From positions 186,015-250,014 of the forward strand of contig PLWQ01000012.1 of assembly GCA_003165595.1 (NCBI GenBank): a DNA stretch of 64,000 nucleotides, read 5' to 3'. The position numbers and the translations under genes are program-made. Each line of letters starts with the position of its first letter. Position 1 is the first letter of the stretch. Of the stretch, positions 28,426-38,086 are shown in pieces. This DNA comes from Fibrobacterota bacterium. Lineage in GTDB: Bacteria > Fibrobacterota > Chitinivibrionia > Chitinivibrionales > FEN-1185. The notes beneath the pieces are model-generated. The model was not told the DNA's origin. It made no database searches and worked only from the letters and a program-made list of their open reading frames with translations.

Positions 28426-29028
28426 CTATACCGTATCCGGCGGCCGCAGCCCGGCCGCTTGCTGACGCGACTGCCGTTTCTCGTCGCGCATGCTCGGAAG
28501 CGTCGGCCGGATCGTGGCTTGGTCGCCCGCCGCCCACGACAGGGGCCTGCGTTCCGATCCGACAAGTTTACTCAACAAGAGAAGCCCCTCCATAAACGCA
28601 TCGGGCCGCGGCGGGCAGCCGGGCACGTACACATCCACCGGAAGGATGCGGTCGACTCCCTGGACGACGCTGTAGATGTCGTACATACCGCCGGAATTGG
28701 CGCACGACCCCATGGAAATGACCCAGCGCGGCTCCATCATCTGGTCGTACAGACGGCGAACAACCGGCGCAATCTTTACAAATACCGTTCCGGCAACTAT
28801 CATAAGATCAGCCTCGCGCGGACTGGCGCGAATCACTTCCGCGCCAAACCGGGCGATGTCGTATTTGCTCGTAAGGCTGGTGGCCATTTCCACGTAGCAG
28901 CACGATAGTCCGAAATTGAACGGCCATATCGAATTCTTTCTTCCCCATGCGAGCATGTCTTGCAACCGTGAGAGCACAATGCCGACGGCGCCGGCTTCAT
29001 TCCGGGGTTGGTCAGTCCTGCCGAACAT
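28426..29028 (-). CDS. nuoB: NADH-quinone oxidoreductase subunit B
   Basis: A 200-residue subunit carrying cluster N2, the last donor to quinone. The ligands are the adjacent Cys pair in '[10 protein letters not shown]', Cys in '[12 protein letters not shown]' and Cys in '[11 protein letters not shown]'. GGGGGGACG precedes the ATG, which overlaps nuoA by 17 bases. It has a C-terminal Arg/Gln-rich tail longer than usual. Confidence 0.96.
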   Translation of the reverse strand: MFGRTDQPRNEAGAVGIVLSRLQDMLAWGRKNSIWPFNFGLSCCYVEMATSLTSKYDIARFGAEVIRASPREADLMIVAGTVFVKIAPVVRRLYDQMMEPRWVISMGSCANSGGMYDIYSVVQGVDRILPVDVYVPGCPPRPDAFMEGLLLLSKLVGSERRPLSWAAGDQATIRPTLPSMRDEKRQSRQQAAGLRPPDTV

Positions 29029-29464
29029 CGTCCCCCCGTGCCTGCAAAGAACTCTCTTCCCTTGGCTTGGATTTCGATCGGCGCGCAGAGGGCCCCCAAT
29101 CAAGCGCACCTTCATGCCACAAGTAACCAAGCCCGGCCATGAGCACGCCGACAAAGACAAGCATTTCCACAAATGCGGACCATCCTGCCTGCTTAAGCGA
29201 AACCGCCCAGGCAAAGATGAACGCAGCTTCCAGATCGAAGATGAGAAAAAACATTGCTACGAGATAATAGGAAACAGAGAGATGAATGTGCGTTGACCCC
29301 GTAGGCGTCATGCCGGATTCGTACGGTGGGGTTGTGGGCCTGTGCTTGCGCCTGCCGCCGGCAAAGTGAGAAGTGACTACCATGCCGCATACAATCAGCG
29401 CCACAGCCGCGCCATAGAGGGCAAGCGGCAGGAGCGGAGATATCAAAGCTGTGCGGTGATTCAT
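29012..29464 (-). CDS. nuoA: NADH-quinone oxidoreductase subunit A
   Basis: A 150-residue membrane subunit with three helices, first gene of the operon. It contains '[11 protein letters not shown]' (equivalent to the C-rich loop of other NuoA proteins, but with Ser instead of Cys) and '[22 protein letters not shown]' in the family's helix 2, with its conserved Asp and Glu. The Met closest to AGAGG was chosen. The C-terminal 30 residues are polar and longer than in short NuoA forms. Confidence 0.94.
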   Translation of the reverse strand: MNHRTALISPLLPLALYGAAVALIVCGMVVTSHFAGGRRKHRPTTPPYESGMTPTGSTHIHLSVSYYLVAMFFLIFDLEAAFIFAWAVSLKQAGWSAFVEMLVFVGVLMAGLGYLWHEGALDWGPSARRSKSKPREESSLQARGDDVRQD

Positions 29465-29500
29465 GAAAATTTGCCTCTGCCCGTCGGACAACGATCAATA

Positions 29501-29528
29501 ATTATTTAGGACCTTTCCCAAAATGCAA
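29501..29528 (-). promoter_or_regulatory. candidate sigma-70-type promoter of the nuo operon
   Basis: On the minus strand TTGCAT (complement of 29523-29528) and AATAAT (complement of 29501-29506) are spaced 16 bases apart, 37 bases before the nuoA start. The -10 box matches five of six consensus positions. This is inspection only. Confidence 0.35.
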
Positions 29529-29850
29529 ATAGTGTACCATGCCGACTCACGTGGACGTTCCAGCAGATTTCCGTGTTTTGCGTATGCAATTAAGTGGCGA
29601 GGACAGGCAACTTTTCCGGCATTTGAGGAGAAGTCTCAATCGGAAGCCCGTTAGCCTAGGAGAGAGATGCAAAGAATAAATTGAATTTCCAGGAATTTCG
29701 CAAAAGTGGAGACGTCAATTCTCAGAATCGAAAAAGATTTACCACTTCTACAATCAAGGCACGCTCGCGGCCGCACCTCCGCACATTGGCAATGCCTGAA
29801 CCGGCTTTGCCCTAAATTAAGAATACCGCCCCTTACCCGAATTTTCCGCA
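29529..29850. other. gap upstream of the nuo operon, no gene seen
   Basis: About 320 bases between the end of the cytochrome c gene and the putative nuo promoter. No coding sequence or strong terminator is visible. Confidence 0.35.
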
Positions 29851-30708
29851 TTACCCTTTGGCCGCGTTTCTCAGGTATTCCAGAATGTACCGCGCCTGTG
29901 TACTGTCGAGCCCGGTTTGAGGCATTACAAGGTCGCCGTAGTCGGCGACCATTTTTTTTACAAAAGAGTCTTTCTCCTCCATGCCGCCGGGGTTGAGCAT
30001 CATATTCATGACGTACTCAGGAGTGCGCTGCCCGAGGATACCGCCGACAGCGGGGCCCGATAGCGGCTGGGAAAGGCCGTGACATACAGAGCATTTGCTC
30101 TTGAAAAGAACCCCGCCTCGCGAGGCCATGCCGCCGTTCACCGGCCCTAAAACGACCTTCATCACGGGTCCTACTCCCTTGTCGTCGCGCATTGAGACTT
30201 CAGCAACGGCCGCCTGTGCAAGATCGCGGTACTGGTCTGCCGACAACGAAGGCATTTTCTTCACCAGCGCCGTGATTTTCCACAAAACCGAATCCGGGTA
30301 CGACGGGCCGAATGCGGGCATGCCGGTCATCTTGACGCCGCTTTTGATAAATAGGAACGTTTGCGCAGCGGTCCAGACTGGTTTTCCTTCGGCAAGAAGC
30401 GGCGGAACCGGGTTGAGCCCGACTCCGACGCTCGACCGTGGCACGCCGGGCGCACCATGGCATGCAACGCACAGTCCCTGGTACAAACGGGCGCCCGCGG
30501 AAGCAATGTCGGGTGAGGACAGGTCGGGCGGCCGGATGGTTTTGCTATGCCGCTGTATAGAGTATTTCGATCCGGTAAACAAGACCCAGTCCATGCCCGG
30601 CGGGTCGGGCGTGGTGGCGGCGACGCCGATGAGCCCTGAATACAGTGTGACGAAGAAACCCGCAACAACAAGAACCAGGAGAGAGCAAATTGCAACCACA
30701 AATTTCAT
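29851..30708 (-). CDS. membrane-anchored diheme cytochrome c
   Basis: A 285-residue protein with an N-terminal anchor (about 4-26) and two cytochrome c domains facing the periplasm. Heme motifs are CVACH (80-84) and CSVCH (206-210). Met residues in 'MTGMPAFG' (127-135) and 'VMPQTGL' near the C-terminus are likely axial ligands. It probably shuttles electrons between quinol oxidation and a terminal acceptor. TTAGGAGATTTAG precedes the ATG and overlaps the transaldolase stop region, so it is cotranscribed with tkt and tal, which is unexpected for a carbon-metabolism unit. Confidence 0.88.
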   Translation of the reverse strand: MKFVVAICSLLVLVVAGFFVTLYSGLIGVAATTPDPPGMDWVLFTGSKYSIQRHSKTIRPPDLSSPDIASAGARLYQGLCVACHGAPGVPRSSVGVGLNPVPPLLAEGKPVWTAAQTFLFIKSGVKMTGMPAFGPSYPDSVLWKITALVKKMPSLSADQYRDLAQAAVAEVSMRDDKGVGPVMKVVLGPVNGGMASRGGVLFKSKCSVCHGLSQPLSGPAVGGILGQRTPEYVMNMMLNPGGMEEKDSFVKKMVADYGDLVMPQTGLDSTQARYILEYLRNAAKG

Positions 30709-30717
30709 CTAAATCTC

Positions 30718-31842
30718 CTAATAAACCGGCACCCGGTGTTTTTCGATGACGGCCATTACCGCATCGTGCGCCTCGTTGAACTTTACAATTCCCTCGTCTT
30801 CAAGAAGTTGTGTCTGCCTGTCGAGATCGATACCGACATCGGCCAGACTCTTCAGGGCTTTTCGCGCATTCTCCAAGCCCTGCTCCAGGCGCGGCGCAGG
30901 TTGACCGTGGTCCCGATACGCGGCAAGCGTTTCTACCGGCATGGTATTAATGGAATAGGGCCCGATGAGCGAATCAACGTACTTTACATCGCTGTACGCC
31001 GGATTTTTTGTTCCGGTACTCGCCCACAACACCTTCTGCATGCGACCGCCCTTAGCGGCGAGCGCCTTGAACCTTGCGTCAAAAAAGACTTCTTTGAACG
31101 AGCTGTATGCTTCTTTGGCGCTTGCGATCGCAATCTCGCCAATGAGCGGCCGGGCAATTTCCGCCTTTGCCCCGCCGACCTTTATTATCGATTCGAGAAT
31201 TGGATCCAGCAGAGCATCTATCCTGCTCAGGAAGAAGCTGGCTACCGATGCTACATTGTCAATGGGCAGCCCGTCCTTCACGCGGTCTTCGAGTCCCGCA
31301 ACAAAAGCCTCCGCCGTCTCACGATAGCGGGGTATGCCGAATAGAAGCGTGATATTCACGTTGATTCCGTCGGAAATGAGCTGCCGCACGGCAACAAGCC
31401 CTTCTGCGGTTCCCGGAACCTTGATAAGCAAATTGGGCCTGCTGACGCGTTCCCACAGGCTCCGGGCTTCCAGGATTGTTCCGTGGGCATCGCGGGCGAG
31501 ATGGGGAGACACTTCGAGGCTCACATATCCGTCGTCGCCTTCGGAGTCGTCGTATACCGGCGTCAATAGATCGGCTGCCGCAGCAACATCCTCTATGATA
31601 AGCGAGGTGTAGATTTCTTGTTCGTCCGCATGCGCCTTAGCCAGCGTGTTTATGGCCGAGTCGTACCTGCGTGATGAGGAAATCGCTCTTTGGAAAATGG
31701 CGGGATTGTCGGTAACGCCGCTTACGCCGTCGTCGCGTATCATGCGCGCCAGCTCTCCCGTATCGAGAGTCTCGCGGCTCAGGTAGTCGATCCATACGCT
31801 CTGGCCATGACGTTTGAGTCCTGCAAGCGCGCTGCTATGCAT
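30718..31842 (-). CDS. tal: transaldolase
   Basis: A 374-residue transaldolase of the longer (TalB/actinobacterial-cyanobacterial length) class. It transfers dihydroxyacetone units in the non-oxidative pentose phosphate pathway. The Schiff-base Lys lies in 'NLLIKVPGTAEGL', with 'VTDNPAIFQRAI' near the N-terminus and 'NITLLFG' following. AAAGGAA is six bases ahead of the second candidate Met, which I use. It lies directly after the rpiB remnant and transketolase. Confidence 0.93.
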   Translation of the reverse strand: MHSSALAGLKRHGQSVWIDYLSRETLDTGELARMIRDDGVSGVTDNPAIFQRAISSSRRYDSAINTLAKAHADEQEIYTSLIIEDVAAAADLLTPVYDDSEGDDGYVSLEVSPHLARDAHGTILEARSLWERVSRPNLLIKVPGTAEGLVAVRQLISDGINVNITLLFGIPRYRETAEAFVAGLEDRVKDGLPIDNVASVASFFLSRIDALLDPILESIIKVGGAKAEIARPLIGEIAIASAKEAYSSFKEVFFDARFKALAAKGGRMQKVLWASTGTKNPAYSDVKYVDSLIGPYSINTMPVETLAAYRDHGQPAPRLEQGLENARKALKSLADVGIDLDRQTQLLEDEGIVKFNEAHDAVMAVIEKHRVPVY

Positions 31843-31921
31843 AAGCATTTCCTTTCGTTCCCGTTGCTTCCACGCCATCCAGAAGATAGCCGCCGTGATC
31901 GACCGCGATGCCGATTTTCAT
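31835..31921 (-). pseudogene. rpiB remnant (N-terminal tip of ribose-5-phosphate isomerase B)
   Basis: A 28-codon frame whose ATG overlaps the transketolase stop as ATGA. Its first 14 residues, [14 protein letters not shown], match the highly conserved start of RpiB (MKIAIGSDHAGFxLK). After this the homology stops and the frame runs through the tal ribosome site to a TAG seven bases past the tal start. RpiB is normally about 145-150 residues. This looks like a gene cut out between its first codons and the next gene, or an assembly deletion. A pentose-phosphate role fits the neighbours. Confidence 0.65.
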
Positions 31922-34041
31922 AGCACCTCCCGGGAAATGCGGCCGGCTACCAAGCCAAGCACGCGGTCCGCAATATTCTCTTTTGTGAAACCAAGCTCAG
32001 CCATTAATTCCGCGCCCGGGGCAGAGCTGCCGAACGATGTTATCCCCAGCGTGTCGCCCCGGTCGCCCGTATATTTGTGCCAGCCAAGGGGAGAGCCCGC
32101 TTCAACCGCAAGGCGCAGCCCTACCAATGGGTCCAGCACCTCGTCGCGGTATTCCCGGGGCTGCGCGTCAAAAAGCTCCCAACTCGGCATCGACACGACC
32201 CGCACGCGTACCCCGCGCTGGGCAAGCAGCACTGCAGCCTCGCAGGCCAGGCTCACCTCAGACCCGCTGGCAATGATAATCGCGTCCGGCCTGCCGTTCG
32301 GCGCGTCGATAAGTATGTAGCCGCCGCGCCTGAGGCTCTCCGCCGGTGCGTAGACGCTGCGATCGAGCGTGGGAACATTTTGACGTGTAAGAATGAGCGC
32401 CGTGGGACGGTCGCGCGTTTCCATCGCCACTTTCCAAGCGACCGCAGTCTCATTGGCATCGGCCGGACGAATCACCAGGAGTCCGGGAACCGCGCGCAGT
32501 CCCGCGAGCTGTTCCACCGGTTGATGTGTTGTGCCGTCCTCTCCCAGCCCGATACTATCGTGTGTGAACACGTAAATCACCTGTTGCCGCATTATCGCCG
32601 CCAGCCGCACGGGCGGCCGCACATAGTCGGAGAAAATGAGGAACGTTGCCCCGAAGGGAATGGTGCCGCCGTGAACCGCCATGCCGTTGAGGATGGCGCC
32701 CATGGCGTGCTCCCGAACACCGAAATGAATGTTCCGGCCGGCGCGGCTCCACCCGCCTCCGGCCGAGCCCTGGCGGTCGAGATACCCGCTGCCGCCGTTT
32801 TCAAAATCGCCGGCGTTTGAAAGCGCAGTGAATGTCGAAGGATCAAGGTCGGCGCTGCCGCCCGCTATTGCGTGCACGCGGCCCGCAATGGCGTTCAGCA
32901 CCTTTCCGGATGCGACTCTGGTTGCCATGCCTTTTGCGTCTGCCGGAAACGCAGGCACTTCGCGGTCCCATCCTGAGGGGAGTTGCCCGCCCGTTTGCAA
33001 ACGGAACTCCTCGGCAAGGTCGGGATATTTTTTCCGGTACTCTTCGAGTAACGTCCGCCAGTCGGCTTCCGCCTGTTTCCCGCGAACCATGCACTCCCGA
33101 AAATGCTCATAGGCGGCTTCGGGAACGTAAAAGGGAGGATCAAGCGGCCATCCGAGCGCCGTCTTCGTCAGTTTCACTTCATCTTCTCCGAGAGGCGCTC
33201 CATGCGCTTCCACCGTGTCCTGCTTGTGCGGAGACCCGAATCCGATGTGCGTTCTCACCCGGATGATTGACGGACGCATTGTTTCGGCACGAGCACGCGC
33301 AATTGCGCGCGCCAGATCCTCTACCTTGTTTCCGTCTTCAACCTCCTGGGTGTGCCAGCCGTACGATTCGAATCGCAGTATGCAATCTTCCGAAAACGTC
33401 AGCGACGTGGCAGCAGAGAGCGTGATCCGGTTGTCATCATATAAGTAAACTAATTTCCCCAACCGCAGATGCCCGGCCAGCGATGCAGCCTCAGCCGAAA
33501 CGCCTTCCATAAGGTCGCCGTCGCTCACCACGCCGTAGGTATAATGACTAACAATGTCCAAACCCGGCCTGTTATAGCGCGCGGCAAGATTGGCTTCGGC
33601 GATCGCCATGCCAACGCCGTTTGCAAATCCCTGCCCCAGAGGACCGGTGGTTACATCCACGCCCGGCGTGAGTCCGTACTCAGGATGGCCGGCAGTGATA
33701 CTGCCCCGCCGGCGGAAACGGCGGATATCTTCGATGGAGACATCGAACCCGCACACGTGCAACAGGCTATAGAGCAGCATTGACCCGTGCCCGGCCGAAA
33801 GAACGAACCTGTCCCGGTTGAACCACGACGGCTGTGCGGGCGAGACATTGAGGAACCGCGTCCACAACGTGTAAACCATGGCAGCCGCTCCCATTGGCAT
33901 GCCCGGATGTCCGCTGTTTGCCTTTTGCACTGCATCAACCGACAAAAAGCGGAGGGTATTAATGCAAACAGAATCGAGGGCTGCCGCCGATCGTTTCGGA
34001 TCGTGAGCGATGCCGGGAATCTTTTTGGTAGCGGTTGTCAC
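31918..34041 (-). CDS. tkt: transketolase
   Basis: A 707-residue thiamine-diphosphate enzyme that moves two-carbon units between sugar phosphates. The N-terminal '[13 protein letters not shown]' carries the active-site His, '[11 protein letters not shown]' begins the thiamine motif, and '[15 protein letters not shown]' is the family signature in the middle domain. The start is GTG with AGGA ahead. It is first in a tkt-(rpiB remnant)-tal-cytochrome unit. Confidence 0.96.
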   Translation of the reverse strand: MTTATKKIPGIAHDPKRSAAALDSVCINTLRFLSVDAVQKANSGHPGMPMGAAAMVYTLWTRFLNVSPAQPSWFNRDRFVLSAGHGSMLLYSLLHVCGFDVSIEDIRRFRRRGSITAGHPEYGLTPGVDVTTGPLGQGFANGVGMAIAEANLAARYNRPGLDIVSHYTYGVVSDGDLMEGVSAEAASLAGHLRLGKLVYLYDDNRITLSAATSLTFSEDCILRFESYGWHTQEVEDGNKVEDLARAIARARAETMRPSIIRVRTHIGFGSPHKQDTVEAHGAPLGEDEVKLTKTALGWPLDPPFYVPEAAYEHFRECMVRGKQAEADWRTLLEEYRKKYPDLAEEFRLQTGGQLPSGWDREVPAFPADAKGMATRVASGKVLNAIAGRVHAIAGGSADLDPSTFTALSNAGDFENGGSGYLDRQGSAGGGWSRAGRNIHFGVREHAMGAILNGMAVHGGTIPFGATFLIFSDYVRPPVRLAAIMRQQVIYVFTHDSIGLGEDGTTHQPVEQLAGLRAVPGLLVIRPADANETAVAWKVAMETRDRPTALILTRQNVPTLDRSVYAPAESLRRGGYILIDAPNGRPDAIIIASGSEVSLACEAAVLLAQRGVRVRVVSMPSWELFDAQPREYRDEVLDPLVGLRLAVEAGSPLGWHKYTGDRGDTLGITSFGSSAPGAELMAELGFTKENIADRVLGLVAGRISREVL

Positions 34042-34492
34042 TGTCCATTCCTGTGATGAGCACCCAGTGGATCTCTCTTATGCTCTGCAAATTAAATACC
34101 AATTTCCGCACTATAGACCGCGTGAAGTTCAATTTCTATGATCCTTTCTCAAAACCGCCAAAAGCCTTCTTGGATTCGAAACTGGTAAATGGTTCCCATG
34201 TGGTTTCAATTGAAGGACCCCTCAGCAAGCCACGGGGAATCCTTCCATCCCTATGGAAGAAGAAATATTTGTATTCGCTCGCTAACCCCGAAGCAGCTTC
34301 GGGGAATGCGCTCGCTGTGGGATTCAAGATCGCGGCTGTTGGTTATTCGACAAATCCACAATGGTACGATGTTTGCAAGAATGAGAATAGCTTGGGTCGA
34401 GGATGATGGTAAATTTCTGCTCGTCCAGGTAAAGCATTGAGTAAACAACCGCGGCAAGAGGCGGTCCCATTCTTCAAGGGTGCCGAATTCTT
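34042..34492. other. divergent gap with a small hairpin
   Basis: About 450 bases between tkt (minus) and pntAA (plus). A perfect hairpin CCCCGAAGC-A-GCTTCGGGG lies at 34286-34304. A plus-strand frame of about 120 codons across 34035-34406 has no recognisable domain or ribosome site and is not annotated. Promoters for both units should lie here. Confidence 0.45.
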
Positions 34493-35620
34493 ATGAAGAT
34501 AGCAGTGCCAAAGGAAACCAAGCCCAGGGAGAAACGCGTTGCGCTTACGCCGGAGGTGGTGAAATCACTCCTTGCGACAGGGTTCGAATGTATTGTTGAA
34601 ACCGGTGCCGGAACAGGAGCATTTCTCGACGACGCCTTGTATGCCGCAGCCGGGGCAGTAATCGCACCGGATGCGGCCTCGGCATATGCCCCTGCCGATG
34701 TCGTAATAGGAGTGAATGCTCCCCTGCCCCGCGAAATTGCGCTGATGAAAAAGGGGTCTGCGCTCATTTCCTTTATGTATGCCGCGTCAAACCCCGACCT
34801 CGTTGCTGCGTGCGTCAAACAAGGCGTTTCGAGCTTTTCCATGGATGCAATTCCCCGCATTTCACGCGCCCAAAGAATGGACGCTCTCAGCTCACAGGCT
34901 AATCTTGGCGGATACAAAGCGGTTCTGGTTGCCGCAAATGCGCTTGGCAAGGTATTACCACTCCTGATGACCGCCGCCGGCACCATCCGGCCCGCAACCG
35001 TGGTTATCATGGGTGCGGGCGTGGCAGGGCTGCAAGCGGTCGCAACGGCAAAACGGCTTGGAGCAATTGTGGAGGTGTCGGACATCAGGCCCGAAACCAA
35101 GGAACAGGTGGAATCACTCGGAGGGAAATTCATCGAGGTGACCGGCGACAAATCGCTCAAAGTGGAAGGCGGATACGTCAAGGAGGTATCGCCGGAGTTT
35201 CTGGCGCGGCAAAAGCAGCTCGTTGCGCAGCACGTGGAAAAGGCCGACATCGTAATCACCACCGCCCAGGTTTCGGGCAAAAAGGCGCCCGTGCTTGTCA
35301 CAATGGATACGGTGGAGCGCATGCGACCGGGATCGGTGATTGTCGACATGGCCGTGGAACAGGGCGGCAACTGCGAAGGCAGTGAACTTGACAAAGTGGT
35401 TGTGAAGCACGGCGTCACTATCATTGGAGAATCGAACCTCCCTGGACTTCTTCCGCGTACGGCAAGCGACCTGTATGCACGCAACGCGGAGGCCTTCCTT
35501 ACCCATGTGGCAACAAAAAACGGGTTTGCCTGGGACATGTCGGATGAAATCACAAAGGGGTCGCTTATTACGCACCAGGGCAAAGCGGTGCATCCGGGTT
35601 GCGAACCCGCAAAGCCCTGA
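34493..35620 (+). CDS. pntAA: NAD(P) transhydrogenase alpha subunit, NAD(H)-binding part
   Basis: A 375-residue soluble domain I of the proton-translocating transhydrogenase, which moves hydride between NAD(H) and NADP(H) using the proton gradient. It shows 'PKETKPREKRVALTPE' at the start, 'SFMYAASNPDL', and the nucleotide-binding 'IMGAGVAGLQAVATAKRLGA' with Asp in 'VSDIRPE' ending the strand. Here the alpha subunit is split into two genes, as in Rhodospirillum and many bacteria. A weak AAGGG site precedes it. Confidence 0.95.
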   Translation: MKIAVPKETKPREKRVALTPEVVKSLLATGFECIVETGAGTGAFLDDALYAAAGAVIAPDAASAYAPADVVIGVNAPLPREIALMKKGSALISFMYAASNPDLVAACVKQGVSSFSMDAIPRISRAQRMDALSSQANLGGYKAVLVAANALGKVLPLLMTAAGTIRPATVVIMGAGVAGLQAVATAKRLGAIVEVSDIRPETKEQVESLGGKFIEVTGDKSLKVEGGYVKEVSPEFLARQKQLVAQHVEKADIVITTAQVSGKKAPVLVTMDTVERMRPGSVIVDMAVEQGGNCEGSELDKVVVKHGVTIIGESNLPGLLPRTASDLYARNAEAFLTHVATKNGFAWDMSDEITKGSLITHQGKAVHPGCEPAKP

Positions 35621-35655
35621 AGTCAAACCGGCGCCACGCACAAGGAGAGGCAACA

Positions 35656-35976
35656 GTGGAACAGCTTATCGCCTTTGCAGGATCAAACATCCAGATGGTT
35701 TACATCCTGATACTCTCGGTTTTCCTGGGAGTCGTGGTGATAGGGGGCGTGCCGAGCGTACTGCACACGCCGCTCATGTCGGGAGCCAACGCCATACACG
35801 GCGTGGTGGTTGTGGGCGCCATCATCGTGGTGCTCAAAACCGATTCGACAAACTATGCAGCTCTGTGCCTGGGGTTCCTGGCCGTGGTGCTCGGAACCCT
35901 CAACGTGGTCGGCGGATTCGCGGTTACGGATAGGATGCTGGAAATGTTTAGACCCAAGAAGCGGCGCGCGCCATGA
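35656..35976 (+). CDS. pntAB: NAD(P) transhydrogenase alpha subunit, membrane part
   Basis: A 106-residue membrane subunit with three or four helices, matching the C-terminal part of PntA ('GVPSVLHTPLMSGANAIHG', then 'LGTLNVVGGFAVTDRML'). The start is GTG with AAGGAGAGG ahead, and the frame excludes an upstream ATG extension. The stop overlaps the pntB start as ATGA. Confidence 0.94.
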   Translation: MEQLIAFAGSNIQMVYILILSVFLGVVVIGGVPSVLHTPLMSGANAIHGVVVVGAIIVVLKTDSTNYAALCLGFLAVVLGTLNVVGGFAVTDRMLEMFRPKKRRAP

Positions 35977-37367
35977 TGCATACAGACGGCTACGTGCTTG
36001 ACTTGTGTTACCTTGTCTCTTCGGTTACGTTTATTGCCGGCCTCAGGATGATGAGCAGCCCGAAAACCGCGCGAAACGGCAACCTCATAGCGGCGGCCGG
36101 AATGTTGCTCGCGGTTGCCGCCACGCTGCTTTTGTCCGGCGACCACGCTTCGAGTGAGGTGCTGAAACTCGCGATTATCATAGCAGGCATAACTCTGGGC
36201 GGCGTTGCAGGCTGGATCGTTGCGCGCTCGGTGAAAATGACTGCCATGCCGCAACTGGTATCGCTCTTTAATGGCATGGGCGGAGGCTGCGCCGCCATCA
36301 TCGGCCTCTTGGAATTCGGCCACAAAGGCGGCGACGCCGCGGCACGCTCGGTTGTCGCGGCAGGAATGATCATCGGAGGCGTATCCTTTGCGGGCAGCGT
36401 CATCGCGTTCCTCAAGCTGAGCGGCGCCATTAAGCGTCCTTTCCGCATGCCCGGTTACAACATTGTCAATGGAGCCGTGCTCGCCGGCGTGCTGGTTGCG
36501 GCGGGACTGGCGGTAGTGGCGGCCACCAGCGCTCCGGCATATATTGCGCTTGCCGTTGCCGCGCTGTATGGCGTGCTGTTCGTGCTGCCGATCGGAGGCG
36601 CCGACATGCCGGTGGTGATTTCGCTTCTCAATTCGTTTACAGGACTCGCCGTGGCGTTTTCGGGCCTCGGCTACAACAACCAGGCGATGCTTACCGGCGG
36701 CGTTCTAGTGGGAGCGGCCGGTACCTTCCTCACCATTATTATGTGTAAAGCGATGAACAGGTCGCTTGTGAACGTCGTGTTCGGCGCGTTCGGCTCTCCG
36801 GTCGCCGCTGCCGCAGCAGGCACGTCCATCAAGGGTTCGGTGAAGGACATTTCCGTTTCCGATGCGGCAGTCCTTCTGAACTATGCATCAAAAGTGATTA
36901 TCGTCCCCGGATACGGGCTGGCCGTTGCCCAGGCCCAGCACGCTGTGCACGAACTCGAAACCGCGCTGGCGGCAAAAGGCGTGAACGTCTCCTATGCCAT
37001 TCACCCGGTGGCGGGACGCATGCCCGGGCACATGAACGTGCTTTTGGCCGAAGCAAATGTGGACTACGACAAGCTTCTGGACATGGAGAGCGCGAATCCG
37101 CAATTTGCGACAACCGACGTTGCCCTGGTGGTGGGCGCAAACGACGTGGTCAATCCCGCCGCCAGGAACACCGCATCCTCCCCCATTTATGGAATGCCTA
37201 TTTTGGATGTCGAAAGCGCCCGCAATATCATTATTGTCAAGCGCAGCATGAACACGGGATATGCAGGCATCGAAAACGAACTCTTCTACAATGCCAAGGC
37301 AAGCATGCTGTTCGGCGATGCAAAGCAAGTGCTTGCCGGGTTGATTGCGGAACTGAAGAAGATATGA
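35973..37367 (+). CDS. pntB: NAD(P) transhydrogenase beta subunit
   Basis: A 464-residue subunit. About eight or nine N-terminal membrane helices form the proton path ('LVSLFNGMGGGCAA', His and Asn residues conserved). The C-terminal domain III binds NADP(H) with 'VIIVPGYGLAVAQAQHAV' and later 'ALVVGANDVVNPAA', which are family hallmarks. It completes a three-gene pntAA-pntAB-pntB operon. Confidence 0.96.
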   Translation: MMHTDGYVLDLCYLVSSVTFIAGLRMMSSPKTARNGNLIAAAGMLLAVAATLLLSGDHASSEVLKLAIIIAGITLGGVAGWIVARSVKMTAMPQLVSLFNGMGGGCAAIIGLLEFGHKGGDAAARSVVAAGMIIGGVSFAGSVIAFLKLSGAIKRPFRMPGYNIVNGAVLAGVLVAAGLAVVAATSAPAYIALAVAALYGVLFVLPIGGADMPVVISLLNSFTGLAVAFSGLGYNNQAMLTGGVLVGAAGTFLTIIMCKAMNRSLVNVVFGAFGSPVAAAAAGTSIKGSVKDISVSDAAVLLNYASKVIIVPGYGLAVAQAQHAVHELETALAAKGVNVSYAIHPVAGRMPGHMNVLLAEANVDYDKLLDMESANPQFATTDVALVVGANDVVNPAARNTASSPIYGMPILDVESARNIIIVKRSMNTGYAGIENELFYNAKASMLFGDAKQVLAGLIAELKKI

Positions 37368-37582
37368 GCCGAATCAAGGAGAGACTGCTGTCTGCGAGAT
37401 GATATCCGCACCGAAACACCTCCGCGAATTCCGGCCGAAACACCTCCTCACGCCCGTCCTCGCCGCTTTGCGCCGCCATAATTTCCAAATGACGGCGGAG
37501 CGGATCGTATTTTTCCAAGGCAGCCGGGTCCAATTCTTGAACGACGCCGGCGCTGCCCACGGAAACGTGACCGGGATAAACT

Positions 37583-38086
37583 ATGCTCTCCGATGATGAC
37601 CTGAAGGTTATCCTAAGCTATTTGTCGGCGGTCGCCGGGAAAACCGTACGGTCGGCCGACGATCTCTTGGCGATGGGAACAGAACCTTTCCTTGACTTGA
37701 CAGAGAAGATTCCCGACGAGGCGCTTCCCATTGTCGTCTCCCTGTTCAAAAGCACGCTGCATGGCCGGGAGTTGTTCATCAAGCTCACCGGAGATCCCGA
37801 CGAGCCCCCGGGAAAGAAGGCCGCGGCATTTTTCAAGCGTTACAGTAACCTCGTGCTGGCCCAGGAAGATACAACGGCGAATTTCAATCCGCTGCTTCTC
37901 TACCTGCCCCCCGAAAGTTTCGACGACCTTGCATTTATACAATCTCGACAATCCTTTTTTCTTCGGCAAACCGTTGACACGATCAACGAATTTCTCAAAA
38001 CTGCCTGCCGGTGTACGGATATATTTGGTCCCGGCCAGCAGGAGGAAGCTTGGATATGGTACTGGAATTATCTGCTCAGGAGATGA
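37583..38086 (+). CDS. unknown helical protein encoded just before clpS
   Basis: A 167-residue soluble, mostly helical, acidic protein that I do not recognise. It begins with a Ser-Asp-Asp-Asp cap and helix and has a Pro-rich 'DPDEPPGKKAAAFF' linker. It ends in an aromatic 'EEAWIWYWNYLLRR' tail. Its end overlaps the ClpS start region, so the two are translationally linked. That suggests a role near the Clp protease pathway, for example as a substrate, regulator or adaptor partner. The ribosome site (GGGATAAACT) is weak. No signal peptide or catalytic motif is visible. Confidence 0.55.
   Translation: MLSDDDLKVILSYLSAVAGKTVRSADDLLAMGTEPFLDLTEKIPDEALPIVVSLFKSTLHGRELFIKLTGDPDEPPGKKAAAFFKRYSNLVLAQEDTTANFNPLLLYLPPESFDDLAFIQSRQSFFLRQTVDTINEFLKTACRCTDIFGPGQQEEAWIWYWNYLLRR

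Noticed and set aside
34035-34406. Plus-strand frame of about 120 codons between tkt and pntAA
   Set aside because: No recognisable sequence or ribosome site; it contains the hairpin at 34286.
37399-37596. 65-codon plus-strand frame before the unknown protein
   Set aside because: The possible ribosome site is too far from the start and a minus-strand frame is equally plausible. Left unannotated.
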